A DNA stretch of 64,000 nt from Manihot esculenta (GCF_001659605.2 NC_035171.2:644044-708043); one strand, 5' to 3'. Counted from the first letter of the stretch, positions 1-11,377 are shown. The notes: a model not told the origin generated them from the letters alone. Translations and numbers: made by a program.

Positions 1-1657
1 ACTACATTCTGCCATATATTGCATCAACTTTTCAAGTAGTTTAGCGTTATAATTTAACTTCATTTTCTTCATAAGAAATGTACATTTATGTCTTATCTTT
101 CCAACAAGGTATGATTCATGCAATTCTGATCATCCTAACTTAAGTTATGAATTTTTCTTTACAAGCTGCTCAATCAGGTCTTAATCAGTCCAGTATTAGT
201 ACCTGTTTATAGTATCACAAAAATTATAAGATTCATACATTTCCATACAAATTCAAGCTTAAGTGTCTTCTACAAAGTTTTAGGTATACTTCTTAGGATT
301 CATTTGGCACTGGTATTAACAAATTTCACTGAGTACATAATTAGTTATAGTATAATCAATACACACTGTTCCGGATGCACTAACTCTGTATCCAGTTTAG
401 GTTCACTTCAAATTTTCATCATCTTACCTACAGATTCAGAATTTGGTCAATTCATGAAAGTTTTAGATCTTTGTCTTAGCTTTCATTTGGTATATCTTAG
501 GCCTAATTTCAATAACTACAAAATAAGTTATAAGAATATCAACACAAGCTGTCCTGTTACAACCTATTCTGCCAGATTTGCACTTTTAGCTCTCATGTTA
601 AATTTCTTTACTCTAAGCCTTTCAAACATCATTTTAACATTCATATAACATATTTATACAATCAAAACAACATTTCCAGCAAGTAAAATCAACCCCTAAT
701 TTCACTTATTCATGGCAGAATCAAAGGAAAACAGAAAAATCATACAAACACCAAACCTTTCTTGGATTCCTTCTTTCTTTTCCTCTTCTAATCTCTAGCT
801 ATCTCCTTTCCCTTTGATGTTCCTTCACCTAGGTAGATTTATGTCTTAGGAAAGGATTGAATAAACTATAAATTAAAGCTCTATAATGAAAATTCATGCA
901 TGAAGAAATGAGAAGATGTTATTTCCTTCACCTTTCTAAGCTTACCTTGGATTTTCAAGCTTGGTGTATATGGAACCCTAAACCTTTCTTCTTCAATTCT
1001 TTCACTATATGGCTGTTCCTTTAGCTCTTGATCTTAGGATAGATTTTGGTTAAAGGAAGAAGTTGTTTTGGTGAGGTTTGGCTTGGCTTTGGTGGAAGGA
1101 AGACAAAACAAAGCTTTGGTTTTTTTCAATGGGTGAGCTACGGCAATGGTGGAGGAAGAAAGAAGAAAATCCCTTTTTCTTTTTTAATTTTCTTTTTCAT
1201 TTCTCCTTTCCTTAGTTAGGTGACACATGGAAAGTAAAATTTGACTTTTATGTTTTAACTTTCCATATTTACACTTTAACCCACTAAACTTTTTACCATG
1301 TTTCAATTTAGTTTTTTAAACTTTCAATAATCATAGATTGACCTACTAAAATATGCTTTTATCCTTTAGAAGTCCTTTTCACTTAAGCAAGCATGATGAA
1401 TATAAACAAGCACCTCAAGCAAGAACGTCGGAAAACCCTAAGCACCTTTCGAAAGTGACTCGTTCCCGACTCGCTAATCACACTGTCTGCTTTATTTCTG
1501 AATACGTCTGTTTCTTTATTTGAGTTTTCTATGATTCAGTTATTAGCAGTTTAGAGTTATGCTAGCACATTCCCTAAGGCCACTTACTCTAGTAGTGAAA
1601 TAGCCTAGCCCTACCTAGGGATGTCACTGCTCTAGCTATGTATTTGAGGATGTTACA
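1..1657 (-). repeat. LTR of a chromovirus-like retrotransposon (family B), cut by the window edge
   Basis: This stretch is collinear with about 38165-39842, the right-hand 60% of a complete solo LTR elsewhere in the window, with moderate divergence. It ends in GGATGTTACA at 1657, the same terminus as the complete copy. Directly after it (1658 on) Athila LTR sequence begins, so family B inserted into an Athila LTR; the presumed target duplication on this side would be ATCTA, but its partner lies outside the window. The minus orientation is inferred from a short segment shared with the Tekay LTRs. An open frame at 304-648 is conserved as a frame in both copies but is AT-rich LTR sequence, not a recognisable protein. 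Confidence 0.75.
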
Positions 1658-2161
1658 ATCTAACTCAAACTCACCACGAGGCTAGTCAGTTAGAATTATG
1701 TATCTCTAATACTTAAAGCAGCTAATAAATTAAAATTTCAAAAACTTTTTTGGGCAATTTATTGGCTATAAATTAATTAACGAATATTTCCTAATTAATT
1801 TAAAACCTAAGAAGAGATTGGTTATGTGGAGCGTCTTCCATAACTATAACTAGTTTATTGAAACGAATAAAAGTATTTTTGTATCAATGATTAATTTTCA
1901 AACTGAAATGGATCCTACACTTCAACTAGAACTTGTTTATATTGATTTATTTCTCTTTTAATTATCGCTTTCTTTAATTACTTTGATTTTTATTTTTACT
2001 CATTATCAAAACTTCCCCTTTTTATTTTTATTGTTTATTTTTCCTAGTCATTGTTTGGAAATTCTTAGTATCAATTCCCCGTGGATTTGATCCTATTATC
2101 ACTATATGCAATTCATATTTATTGATATTTAATAGGTTATTTTTTGTGGTTTTGACACCCA
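1658..2161 (+). repeat. 3' part of an Athila-like LTR
   Basis: The segment ends in TTTTGACACCCA at 2161 and is followed within 10 bases by an Athila-type primer-binding site. It is repeated in inverted orientation at 6667-7160, with shared blocks such as TGTGGAGCGTCTTCCATAAC near 1823 and the block around ACTTCAACTAGAACTTG near 1919. The 5' part of this LTR lies beyond the inserted family-B LTR and outside the window. Confidence 0.7.
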
Positions 2162-2168
2162 GCAAAAA

Positions 2169-2186
2169 TTGACGCCGCTGCCGAAG
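2169..2186 (+). other. Primer-binding site of the Athila-like element (degenerate)
   Basis: TTGACGCCGCTGCCGAAG lies 7 bases after the LTR end. Athila elements characteristically carry TGGCGCCG(T/C)TGCCGGGG here, so this copy appears mutated at a few positions. Position and order (LTR, PBS, gag) support the assignment. Confidence 0.6.
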
Positions 2187-2299
2187 AATTAATTTAAACT
2201 AATTTATTTCTTTTCATGACTAGGTTTGATCATGAAGAAGATTTGCTTTGCGATCGTGAGATTGAAAGGACTGTCATAAGCTTGTGAAAACAAGCCAAA

Positions 2300-3800
2300 T
2301 TGAGAAAACAAGCCTCATCAGCATCTACTTCTGTAACCACAAAGAATCAGTCCAAGAACCATAAAATTTTGCTAAAAAAATTTAAGAACCAGCCCCTAAA
2401 ACAACAGCTGAACCAACTACTATGGAGGGAGTTACAGCAGCACCTGAAGAGGCAAAAAATGCAGCAGTTACTGCTCTTGAACCAGTTGTTGTCTTTGTTA
2501 AATTAAAGGCTGAAATCATCAAAGAAAGAGCTTCAATGGCACAAGAAAGGACTCTTCGTGAATTAGCAACTCCTATAGGTGATCAAGCACCATGGTGCAT
2601 CACTTACCCGCCTTTGATAACTCCTTTTGAGCTTAAAATCAGATTAATTCACCTCCTTCTAAAATTCAGAGGTTTGAAAAATGAAGATCCATAGAAACAC
2701 CTCAAAAAATTTCATATTGTGTGCTCAACAATGAGGCCTCAAGGTATTTCTGAAGAACATATTAAATTAAGTGTCTTTCCCTTCTCCCTTGATGATTTTG
2801 CCAAAGACCAGTTATTCTACTTGTCACTCGCATCCATTACCTCATGAGCAGGAATGGTGAGGGCCTTCTTGAATAAATATTTTCCAACCTCAAAAACCAT
2901 TAGCATTAGGAGAGAAATCAGTAGTATCAAGCAAAAGGACTCTGAAGAACTATATGAATATTGGAAGAGATTCAAACAATTATGCACAAGTTGCCCTCAA
3001 CGTGACATCTCTGACAAGTCTCTCATTGAATACTTCTATGGAGGTTTGTTACCTTCAGAAAGGAGATTGATTGATGCAATGTGTGGGAGATCGATTGCAG
3101 ACAAGACACCTCAGGCCATAAGAGACCTAATCCCACCATGGCAGCAGCCTCAAAACAATATGGAGATCAAAGGGAACTGCCTAGGAGAGTTAACGAGGTA
3201 AGTAGATCTTTCTTAGCCTCACAAATTACTGATTTAACCTCTGCCGTTCGAAGTTTAGTTATAGATCAGGCTCAGCAAGTTCATCAAGAACAGTAAGTCA
3301 ATGTCATTAGGGGAATTAATAGACAGCAGAAATATGAGTCATACTCTAACTCCTACAATCCAAGTTAGAGGGAGCACCCGAATTTCAGTTATGATAGGGC
3401 AAGCCAATTTCAAAATTATCAGTAAAGGAATTCTGTCCAAATAGTCCATCAAAAGCAAGGTATGCCTCTTGAAGTTATTGTTAATTCTCTTGCTAATTCT
3501 ATGCAAAATTTAGAATAATAGATAAGCCAAGTAGCCACATCAGTAAATAGGCTGGAGTCACAAGAGAAATTGTCTTCACAAACAGTAGTTAACCCAAAAT
3601 AAAATGTCAATGCTATTACCTTGAGAAGTGGGAAATAGCTGCAGAGTAATAGATTGAAACAATAATTTGCCCAAACCTCTGGACAAATCGTTGAGAAAGA
3701 GATACAGAGCGACATCCCTAAGTCGCGATTTGTCCAAACCTCTAGGCAAATAACTGAGAAGCAAGCTGCAGAGACTACAACAAGATAGCAGAAGGTAGAA
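2300..3800 (+). pseudogene. Athila-type Ty3/gypsy gag remnant
   Basis: Translation in pieces gives an Athila Gag. A segment at 2422-2694 ends in a FEL-K-RLIHLLLKFRG-like region and continues past a stop (2692) as KHLKKFHIVCST and RPQGISEEHIKL. At 2854-3201 the typical core follows: FLNKYFPTSKT, EELYEYWKRFKQLC, and the FY-GL / IDAMCGRS block. These segments would make the structural capsid-like protein that packages element RNA. Several in-frame stops and frame changes break it, so it cannot be translated as one protein. From about 3300 to 3800 only weakly coding linker sequence remains. Confidence 0.75.
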
Positions 3801-3935
3801 AGACCGCAAGATCAATTCAAAGTTCCTCCACCATTTTCAGAAAGATTAACCAATAACAAAAAGAAAAAAGAAGAAAAGGAAATTCTTGAAACTTTTTGCA
3901 AAGTTGAGGTAAATATTTCTTTACTAAATGTTATT

Positions 3936-4167
3936 ATGCAAATGCCTAAATATGCAAAATTTTTTAAGGAGTTTTGTACCAAAAAGAAAAAGTTATCCAG
4001 GAATGAAAGGGTAAGTGTGGGGGAAAATGTTTTTGTAATTATTCAAAAGAAATTGCCTCCTAAATGCAATGATAGAGGTATGTTTACTATTTCTTGTACA
4101 AATATTATTAAGCAAATGCCTAAATATGCAAAATTTTTGAAGGAGTTTTGTACCAAAAAGAAAAAGT
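3936..4167 (+). repeat. 174-bp tandem duplication in the Athila gag-protease linker
   Basis: The peptide block QMPKYAKFFKEFCTKKKKL occurs at 3936 and again, nearly identical, starting at about 4110 (period about 174 bp, 58 codons, frame preserved). The second copy is interrupted after its KKKKL by the solo LTR at 4168-6281 and resumes at 6287 with the equivalents of RNERVSVGEN and CNDRGMFTI. It is a local tandem duplication that pre-dates the LTR insertion. Confidence 0.8.
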
Positions 4168-4433
4168 TGTAATACCCGGCTTGAGTCCGGCATCGAAATT
4201 CCTGTATTTCGGTGGAATTTCGGGTATCGGAACCCTCGAGAAGGGTAAGACCTATGTTTTCATGTGTGTTTTAAGAGTTTTGAATGTTTTCAAGTGTGAA
4301 AGGAAATGAGTTTTGAAAGAAAAGCAACAAGGGAGAAATGCAAAGGTTCGGCCGCCGAAGGTCACTTTCGGCCGCCGAACATTGCATGGTTTCGGATTCA
4401 CGTTCGGCTGCCGAAGGTGGTCTGGCCAGCCAC

Positions 4434-4441
4434 CTATAAAA
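4434..4441 (+). promoter_or_regulatory. TATA box of the family-A LTR promoter
   Basis: CCTATAAAAGGG lies about 270 bp into the LTR in sense orientation and is conserved at the corresponding place in the other family-A LTRs (33034-33041, 43404-43411, 52345-52352 and about 54109-54116). This implies a short U3 and an unusually long transcribed R-U5 of about 1.8 kb. Confidence 0.6.
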
Positions 4442-5564
4442 GGGCCAAAGGTCGGTGGAAGGAGGATATTTCTCCTCCACTTGCAGCCAGAGGTGAGTTC
4501 CAGCCTCTCCCAAGTTGACTTTCATGTTTTTCATGTTTTTCACCAAATCTTTCAAGGGTTTTAAGAGTTTTGGTGTGTTTTGAAGGTTTTGAGCAAAAAT
4601 AGCAAGTTTGGAAGTTTGGAGCTTTGGAAGAGGTTTTCTTCATATCTCCACGTTAGGATCACTTGATCTCTTGTTTGGAAGAGGTAAGTAAAGATCCAGA
4701 ACCTCTTTTACTGATTTTTGAAGGTTTTATGGGAGTTGTATGGATAGTATGCATGAATAGGGTTTTGGTTGAGGTTTTGCATGATTTTGTGTTTCAGCAT
4801 GTGTAAGTGTTGTTTGAGATGTTTCTTGAGATGATAAGTGAGGTTTAGGCCCTTTTATGCATGTTTTATGGTATGTGCTAGTTGGGAGTAGTTGAGATGC
4901 ATGTTGGGTAAGTTTGGGGGCAAGGTTTGCATGAAACAGAGCAGGGTTCTGCCCAGCGGGCAAAACCAGGTTCGGCCGCCGAACCCCTTGTGGAGGCAGT
5001 TTCGGCTGCCAAAACTTGCCCCCGAAACTTGGGACGTTCGTCTCTGGAGGCAAGGTTCGGCCGCCGAAAGTGCCGCCGAAGGTTGAGTTTCGTCTCTGGA
5101 CGAGACTTTCGGCTGCCGAAGGTGCCGCCGAACATGCATGAGTTTCGTCTCTGGAGAGGGGTTTCGGCCGCCGAACCTGCCGCCGAAAGTGCCCTGTCCA
5201 GCTTTCTTTTGCATGTTTTATGTGATTGTTTGGAGATCTTGTAGAGGGTTTTTGGGGAGTGTCTTAGAGAGGTTCTGAGTTAGTTTGGTCCCTCATTTGC
5301 GTCCACCTGTGTAGGTACGGACCAGAGGAACCCCAGAGAGCAGCAGTGAGCACTGTTTCCGAACCTGCAGCAGAGTTAGTTCAGAGTCGATCAGAGGTGA
5401 GTGGAACTTCTCTTTTCAGAACTAAACTGCTTTGAGCATATGTCATGCATCATAAGATTATAGTAGGATGCTTGCATTAGTTTCACGAAGATGACGCATT
5501 GCATAATACGATGTGTATGAGGCTGTGGATAGACCAAGGCGACCCCAATAGCCCTAGCTTTGTG

Positions 5565-5719
5565 TAAGACCTGGCTGGGCCAGGCAGCCTTCTGTAGGTA
5601 AGACCTGGCTAGACCAAGCAGCAGATTATCGTAAGACCTGACCGGGCCAGGCGAGCAGAGTTTGTAAGACCTGGCCGGGCCAGGCAGATTGAGGTTATAA
5701 GACCTGGCTAGGCCAGGCA
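5565..5719 (+). repeat. Hairpin-forming minisatellite inside the solo LTR (5 copies)
   Basis: Five units of about 33 bp start near 5565, 5599, 5632, 5664 and 5697, each with the core TAAGACCTGGCYGGGCCAGG. The core CCTGGC-CGGGCCAGG is itself an imperfect palindrome. Related units occur in different numbers in the other family-A LTRs. Confidence 0.85.
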
Positions 5720-6286
5720 TCCTTTCAGTGGGATTGTTGGTGGTCATGTCTATCCCTGAGATGATGTGCTGTAGTGCATTCCATGAGATCATGTTTTCAA
5801 CTTATGGTTTATAGTTCTGCTCATTGGGCTTGTATAGCTCATCCCTCTCTCCTATCCCCCAGGTTTGCAGGTTCAAAGTTCAGAGGGAGTCCAGCAGGGT
5901 TTGCAAGAAGCAGAGTTATGTACTAGCTAGTGTGGACATGTACATGTAAAGAGATAATGTATAGTGTGTAGCTTTGTGCTTGACTTATAAGAGTTGTAAT
6001 CCCTTGTTCTAGACACATGATCAGTTTATGTATGTTTCTTTTATTGTGAATGAATATGAGAAAACCAGGCTTAACATTATGAGTTGATAGACCAGAAAGA
6101 GTGCATGCACAGGTTAAGCCCTGGAGGAAAGAAAAGTTTTAATGGTTTGACAGAAAATGTATGATCATGTATGGGATTTCACAGGTACACAGGCAGTATA
6201 GCAGGCTTACTACGGGTCCCGGCGACCTTAAGTCGATCTGGATCCTAGTGCCGATAGCAGTTCGGTTTCCGGGCTGTTACAAAAGT

Positions 6287-6666
6287 TATCTAGGAATGAA
6301 AGGGTAAGTGTGGGAGAAAATATTTTTGTAATTATTGAAAAGAAATTGCCTTCTAAATGTAACGATAGAGGTATGTTTACTATTTTTTGTACCATTGGTA
6401 ATCTTGGATTTAAGAAGACTATGTGTGATCTTGGAGTCTCAATTAATATAATGTCTTTATCTATTTATAATTCATTAAATGTCAGTCCCATAAAGAAAAT
6501 AGGTGTTATAATCCAACTTGTTGATAGATCTATTGTGTATCCCGAGAGTGTTTTGGAAGACGTCCTAGTCCAAGTTGATGGGTTAATTTTTTCTGCAGAT
6601 TTTTACATCATTGATATATAAGAGGATAAAGTAAATATGACATTTGATATTTTGTTGGGTAGGTGA
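6287..6666 (+). pseudogene. Athila-type aspartic protease remnant
   Basis: After the solo LTR the Athila frame resumes. The translated piece at 6310-6621 contains CDLGVSINIMSLSIYNSL, the Athila form of the retropepsin active-site region (D-L-G in place of D-S/T-G), then a conserved VIIQLVDRS-like strand and EDVLVQVDGLIF. After the stop at about 6619 the frame still reads FDILLGR, the C-terminal protease motif, up to 6664. It then stops exactly where an inverted LTR begins. Reverse transcriptase, RNase H and integrase are missing. Family assignment is firm; function is lost. Confidence 0.75.
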
Positions 6667-7290
6667 TGGGTGTCAAACCCACCAAAAATAACTTATTAAA
6701 ATATCAACAATTAAGAATTTCGTACAGTGGTAATAGGATCGCATCCATAGAGAATTGATACTATAACTTTTCAAACAATGACTAAGGCAAATAAACAATG
6801 AAAATAAAATAAGAAATTTTTTTATAATGGATTAAATAAAAATTAAAACAATTAAAGAAAGCGATAATTAAAAGAGAAATAAATCAATATAAACAAGTTC
6901 TAGTTGAAGTGTAGGGTCCATTTCAGTTTGGAATTGATCATCGATACTTAAATTCTTTTATTCATTAATAAATTAGTTTTGGTTATGGAAGACGCTCCAC
7001 ATAACCAAGTCTCTTCTTAGATTTAGATTAATTAGGAAATATTCGCAAATTAATACTAGCCAACAAATCGCCTAAGAACGTCCTTAGAATTTTTACTTAT
7101 TAACTGTCAACTGCTTTAAGTAATAGAGAGATCTAATTCTAACTGACCAGTCGCGTGGTGAGTTTGATTTAGATTATACAACTTCTTAGTTGGTATTACT
7201 AATTGTTACTTGTGTTTAAACAATCTAAGCAATTATGGACTTCAAGTATTCAAACTAATAATATACTACTTTGAAATCAAGAATAACGGG
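6667..7290 (-). repeat. Inverted Athila-like LTR fragment
   Basis: It starts with TGGGTGTCAAACCC, the reverse complement of the LTR end at 2161, and matches the LTR at 1658-2161 in inverted orientation over about 500 bp. It extends about 130 bp further into sequence that the left copy lacks because of the family-B insertion. The right limit is set by the start of Tat coding sequence near 7291-7301 and is approximate. No target duplication was identified. Confidence 0.65.
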
Positions 7291-7300
7291 CCCTATTGAT

Positions 7301-7948
7301 CTAATGACAAAGCATTTCATTTAGAAGAGCTTCATATTCTGCCACGTTATTAGACGCTAGGAACCCAAAGCACAAAGCATAGCATACTTTGAACTCATCA
7401 AGCCCTTTCAGAAGAATTCCTGCTCCACTACCTGTGGAGCTCGATGCCCCATCTACAAATAGATTCCACATGAATTCATGCTGGTGTTGACTCTCCATCC
7501 TTTCTTCCATTAAACTTGGAAACATATTATTCTTTTCTTTCTTATATGAGTTGAAGGAGCATTCAACTATAAAGTCAGTTAAGACTTGAGCTTTGATTGC
7601 AATTCGAGGTCGGTAAATGAGACTGTATGAGCTGATTTCTACCGACCATGCTATCATCTGTCCTGAAGTTTTAGGCTTGTATAAGATCTTTTTCAAGGGC
7701 TGATTAATCATCGCTACTCCATAGTGGCCTTCCAAATACATCCTGAATTTTTTCACTGCCAATAACAGAGCAAATGCTAGTTTTTCAATATTCATATACC
7801 TGGCCTCAATATCTTTAAGTACCTTACTGACATAGAAGATGGCCTTTTGGATCCCTATCTCTTCTCTCACTAGTACGGCACTTACTGCCTGTTCGGATGC
7901 AGCCAAGTAGATCAACAACTCTTCTCTTAGCAAGGGACTGCTAAGCAC
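7301..7948 (-). pseudogene. Tat pol: RNase H plus second (archaeal-type) RNase H
   Basis: The frame reads the end of the retroviral RNase H (YVSKVLKDIEARY, EKLAFALL, FRMYLEGHYG), then the connection, and then WNLFVDGASSSTGSGAGI, the signature start of the additional RNase H found in Tat elements, with NNVAEYEALL further on. It would degrade template RNA during reverse transcription. The ORF ends at the junction with the inverted Athila LTR. Confidence 0.8.
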
Positions 7949-7990
7949 ATGTGGAGAGCTGAGATATTCCTTAAAGATTTTGAAGACCTC

Positions 7991-8890
7991 TCAACAATCC
8001 TCCGACCATTCAAAGTTTAGGACTTTCTGTAGCTTCTTAAAGAAGGGTAGACATCTCTCTGCTGACTTGGATATGAATATGTTAAGAGCTACTACTCCTC
8101 CTGTGAGTCTCTGTACACCCCTTACACAAATCAGCTTAGGCATACTCAAAATTACTTCTACCTTTTCTAGGTTCAACTCTATACCTTTCCCACTGATCAT
8201 GTAGCCCAAAAATTTCTCTCATCTAATGAAAAAAGTTCATTTCACTGGATTCAACCTCATTCTATATCACTACAGTACCCAGAAGACCTCTTCTAAGTCA
8301 ATCAGGCATTGCTGGAAATTCTAGCTTTTAACTACCATGTCATCGATGTACACCTCTATATTTCTCTATATTTGATCTTTGAAAATGCGACATTTTTCAA
8401 CCTGAAAGGCATAGCCTTGAAGCAATACATCTCGTCTTCAGTTATGAAAGAGATCTTCTCTTCATCTGACCTGTCCATAGGGATTTGATGATACCCTAAC
8501 ATAGCATCTAAAGATGATAAGTAGTCAAAGTCGGCCGTAGAGTCGACCATTTTATTAATATTTGGGAGGGGATAACAATCTTTTGGACAAGTCTGGTTTA
8601 AATCAGTAAACTCTATACACATTTTACACTTTCCATTGGCTTTTTTCTTTAACACAGAGTTAGCTAACCACTGTGGGTACATTACTTCCCTAATAAACCC
8701 GGTCTCCTCTAATTTCTTCATCTCTTCCCTCGTAGACTGATGTTTCTCCTTCCCGAAAACTCTCTTTTTCTACTTCACTAGCTTGGCTCCAGGGAGGATT
8801 TTCAACTTATGGGTCATCACCTCAAGATCAATTCCTGGCATATCTAAGGGCATCCAGGCAAAGCTTGAGGTATGCCCCCGGATTAAGGCC
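7991..8890 (-). pseudogene. Tat pol: reverse transcriptase remnant
   Basis: The minus frame at 8356-8721 shows ETGFIREVMYPQWLANSV, CIEFTDLNQTCPKD, YPLPNI and LDAMLGYHQIPM, the conserved RT fingers and palm. The catalytic motif YIDDM is readable at 8336-8350 after a frame change. The thumb/connection follows at 7991-8209 (MGYMISGKGIELN). At least two frame changes and stops disrupt it. The region from 8722 to about 8890 still reads as the pre-RT segment (MPGIDLEVMTHKL-like) with stops. Confidence 0.78.
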
Positions 8891-9034
8891 ATTGCAGCTT
8901 CCTTCTAGCTTTCTTCCAAGATCAAATTGATGCTGAAGACCTTATTGCTTTCTTCTTTGGTTAGTGAGAAAGTCTCCAGCTTATCTACAGGCTCAGTCCC
9001 GCCCTCCTTCTTTTCATCTCAGACCTCTATAATT

Positions 9035-9723
9035 TCAGGATTTATTTCTTCTTGTTGGGCGCATTATTCCTCTACTGTGGCCAAGCATACAGCTCTGGCC
9101 TCCTCCTGTCTTCCCCGGATGATTCCGACCCTTGTCTGTTGGAAACTTTATGGTCAGATACCGAATGCTGGTCACTGCTTCAAAGTCATAGAGCATCAGC
9201 CTTTTCAGAATGGCATTGTAGCTTAGGGGTAACTTCACCACCAGAAATATTGCATAGTGAGTCCATGACAGGGGCGGTTCCCCTAGGGTAAGGGCTACCT
9301 TTACTTTTCCTTCCATTGCTACTGGGGTTTCCCCTATCCCTTTGACTAGGATTGATCCCTGACCAGTTGTTCTTCAGGTATCTTCATTTGTTGGAAGACC
9401 CTATAAGGTAGTAGATTCATTTTGTTGTCGTCGTCTATTAACACTTTTTGGACTCTGAAGTTATGGATGACGACCTTAACGACCAAGACATCGTCATGAG
9501 GCATCTACACTCCCTACACATCCTCCGGGGAAAAAGAGATGGTTACTGGAGAGTGCTCGATGACTTGCATCACTTCGGCAACACTTTTGTCTTTGTTTTT
9601 GCTTCTCTTCTTCCCCTTCCTACTCATGCGGCCCCCAGTTCCTCCTACAATCATGTTGATGGTTCCACTGGAGTCATCATTTACTGGTGCTCCGATCTGT
9701 CTCTTGGGCCTTTCCCCAGTCAT
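9035..9723 (-). pseudogene. Tat protease region remnant
   Basis: The minus strand encodes RPKRQIGAPVNDDSSGTINMI at 9723-9640, a VLIDDDNKMNLLPYRVFQ active-site segment around 9455-9390, and VALTLGEPPLSWTHYAIF in 9316-9240. The same order occurs in the plus-strand Tat copy (29961-30530), where the active site reads VDDGSKVNLLPYRVF. Frame changes separate the pieces. Confidence 0.7.
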
Positions 9724-9799
9724 ATTTTGTTGCTGCCTCTAGCCCTCTGGCTTCTTCACGAAGTTTTGGGGTAGCCTCTTTTGATGAGTCTTTCTATCT

Positions 9800-11296
9800 C
9801 ATTTATCAACTGGTAACAGTTGTTTGTGTCATGGCCATAAGTCTTGTGGTATTAGCAATATTTGTTCGGGTCTCTTCTGTTTGCTTCTGCTTTCACGGGC
9901 TTGGGCCATTGTATGAAATCTTTATTCTGGACTGCCACGAGCACTTTGGCTCTAGACATATTCAAGGGAGTGATCTCGGCAGGGAGCCGGTGTTGATAAG
10001 GTCTTTGCTCCTTTCTCTCCCATCGATGTTTGTTCAATACCTTTGGTCCCCGATCCTACCTTCTCTCCAGCCTGTCTTATCTCTTGTCCTCCCCAGCTCT
10101 TCCTTTATCTCTATTATCCTTAGCAAACCTACTTGTAGTTAAAGCATTGTCCTGCCATATATACTTCTCTATTCCTTTCATCAACTCCATCAAGGTGGTA
10201 GGGGGCTTTCTGCATAATGACTCGAAGAACTCCGGGGAGGTAGTGCATTTCTGCATAGCTTCTATAGCTCTTCCTTCATCAAGCTCAGGTATTTGCAAAG
10301 CCTCAGAATTAAACCTGGCCACGTACTCTCTTAAGGATTCATTCCTTTGCCGAACGGTCTCTAAGTAGCTTGCCTTTCTCTCTGCAGGGACTCTGATGAT
10401 GAATCTGCTGATGAACACGCTGGCCAGGTCGATAAAGCTCTTAATATTTCCTGCCTCCAAACTGTTAAACCACGCTCGGCTGGTCCTGTTAAGGTGATAG
10501 GAAAAACCTTATACATCAAGATATCTGAGTGGGTCTACAGTTCCATGAATGTCTTATAGTTCAACACATGCTCCCTGGGGTTTTCCGTTCCATCGTAAGC
10601 TGCCGTTGTTGGCATCATGTACTTCTTGGGGATAGTTTTTTGCTGAACTCGTCTCACAAATGGTGATAAGGTTGGTAACAAGGGACTATTATTGTCTCGT
10701 GTTCCCAACTCTGTTACTAGTTGTTCTTTTAGCCTTTCTAACTTCTGATCTACCTCTATGTCCTCCCTCCTGGGCCTCTTCTCTAGGCAGTAGTTTCTTT
10801 CTAACTCTTCACTCTCTGACCTTTCCGTTGGCTCGGAAGAATAGCTCTCAACTCCATCATTCTCAATGAGCTCTTTTACTATCCTACCTTTTGTTTTATC
10901 TATTGGCTCGTTTCTCTGACTGGCCTCTCCATTCCCGTCATCTGTTCTCCTACTATTCTGCTGAGGAGTTTGATAGTTTAATATGGGTTGGAGTTCATTA
11001 ACGTTGAACCCCTCGGCAGCAGGTGGTAGACTCAATGGGGTGCTAAGCCCTCTCTATTACAGCATCTGGCCTAGCCATTAGGTAGTATTCTATAATTGGA
11101 GAGCCATACTTTGCAGCTCTTGGTCAAATAAGGTAGTTCGAGGCACGGTTCCAGCCAAGCTCGGTGAAGGGCTGAACAATATAAAGGGTTGGTTTAATGG
11201 GGCAGTTGGACTAGAGAATGATAACTTTGGTCCTTCCTGAGTTGAACTCAGGTCGTTTGGGGTATTTTCAGTATGGTTTTCGTTGTGGTTGGCCAT
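9800..11296 (-). pseudogene. Tat gag remnant
   Basis: The frame starts MANHNENHTENTPNDLSS at 11296 and continues in pieces at 10535-11035 and 10077-10460 (SFIDLASVFISRFI, ESLREYVARFNSEALQI), the retrotransposon Gag core. The C-terminal part follows at 10037-9852 (NKHRWERKEQRPYQHR). The homologous plus-strand copy is at 28412-29815. It carries internal stops. Confidence 0.75.
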
Positions 11297-11357
11297 GTGG
11301 ATCTCAGTGAGTGAAATGAGGATGAGAACTCCAGTGATGAAAAGATCTCCTTCGTTC

Positions 11358-11372
11358 CCATAGACAGCGCCA
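11358..11372 (-). other. Primer-binding site of the minus-strand Tat element
   Basis: In element sense the site reads TGGCGCTGTCTATGG, five bases downstream of the 5' LTR. This is the form typical of Tat elements (TGGCGCCGTCTGTGG-like), and it corresponds to 28336-28350 in the plus-strand copy. Confidence 0.65.
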
Positions 11373-11377
11373 ATTGA

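Larger units (their letters stand above)
4168..6281 (+). mobile_element. Solo LTR of the Tekay-type chromovirus (family A), 2114 bp
   Basis: It begins TGTAATACCCGG and ends GGGCTGTTACA, and is flanked by a perfect 5-bp target duplication AAAGT (4163-4167 and 6282-6286). It matches, in opposite text orientation, the LTRs of the near-intact element at 31161-43769. No internal retroviral region is present, so it is the product of LTR-LTR recombination. Landmarks include a TATA box at 4434-4441, two clusters of palindromic TTCGGCNGCCGAA motifs (about 4349-4410 and 4972-5195) and a five-copy minisatellite at 5565-5719. It sits inside the Athila gag-protease linker. Confidence 0.93.

Noticed and set aside
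304..648. Open frame of 114 codons, with a similar frame at 38467-38811
   Set aside because: Both lie at the same place inside family-B LTRs. The shared frame reflects shared LTR sequence; the peptide has no known domain and an AT-rich, low-complexity character.
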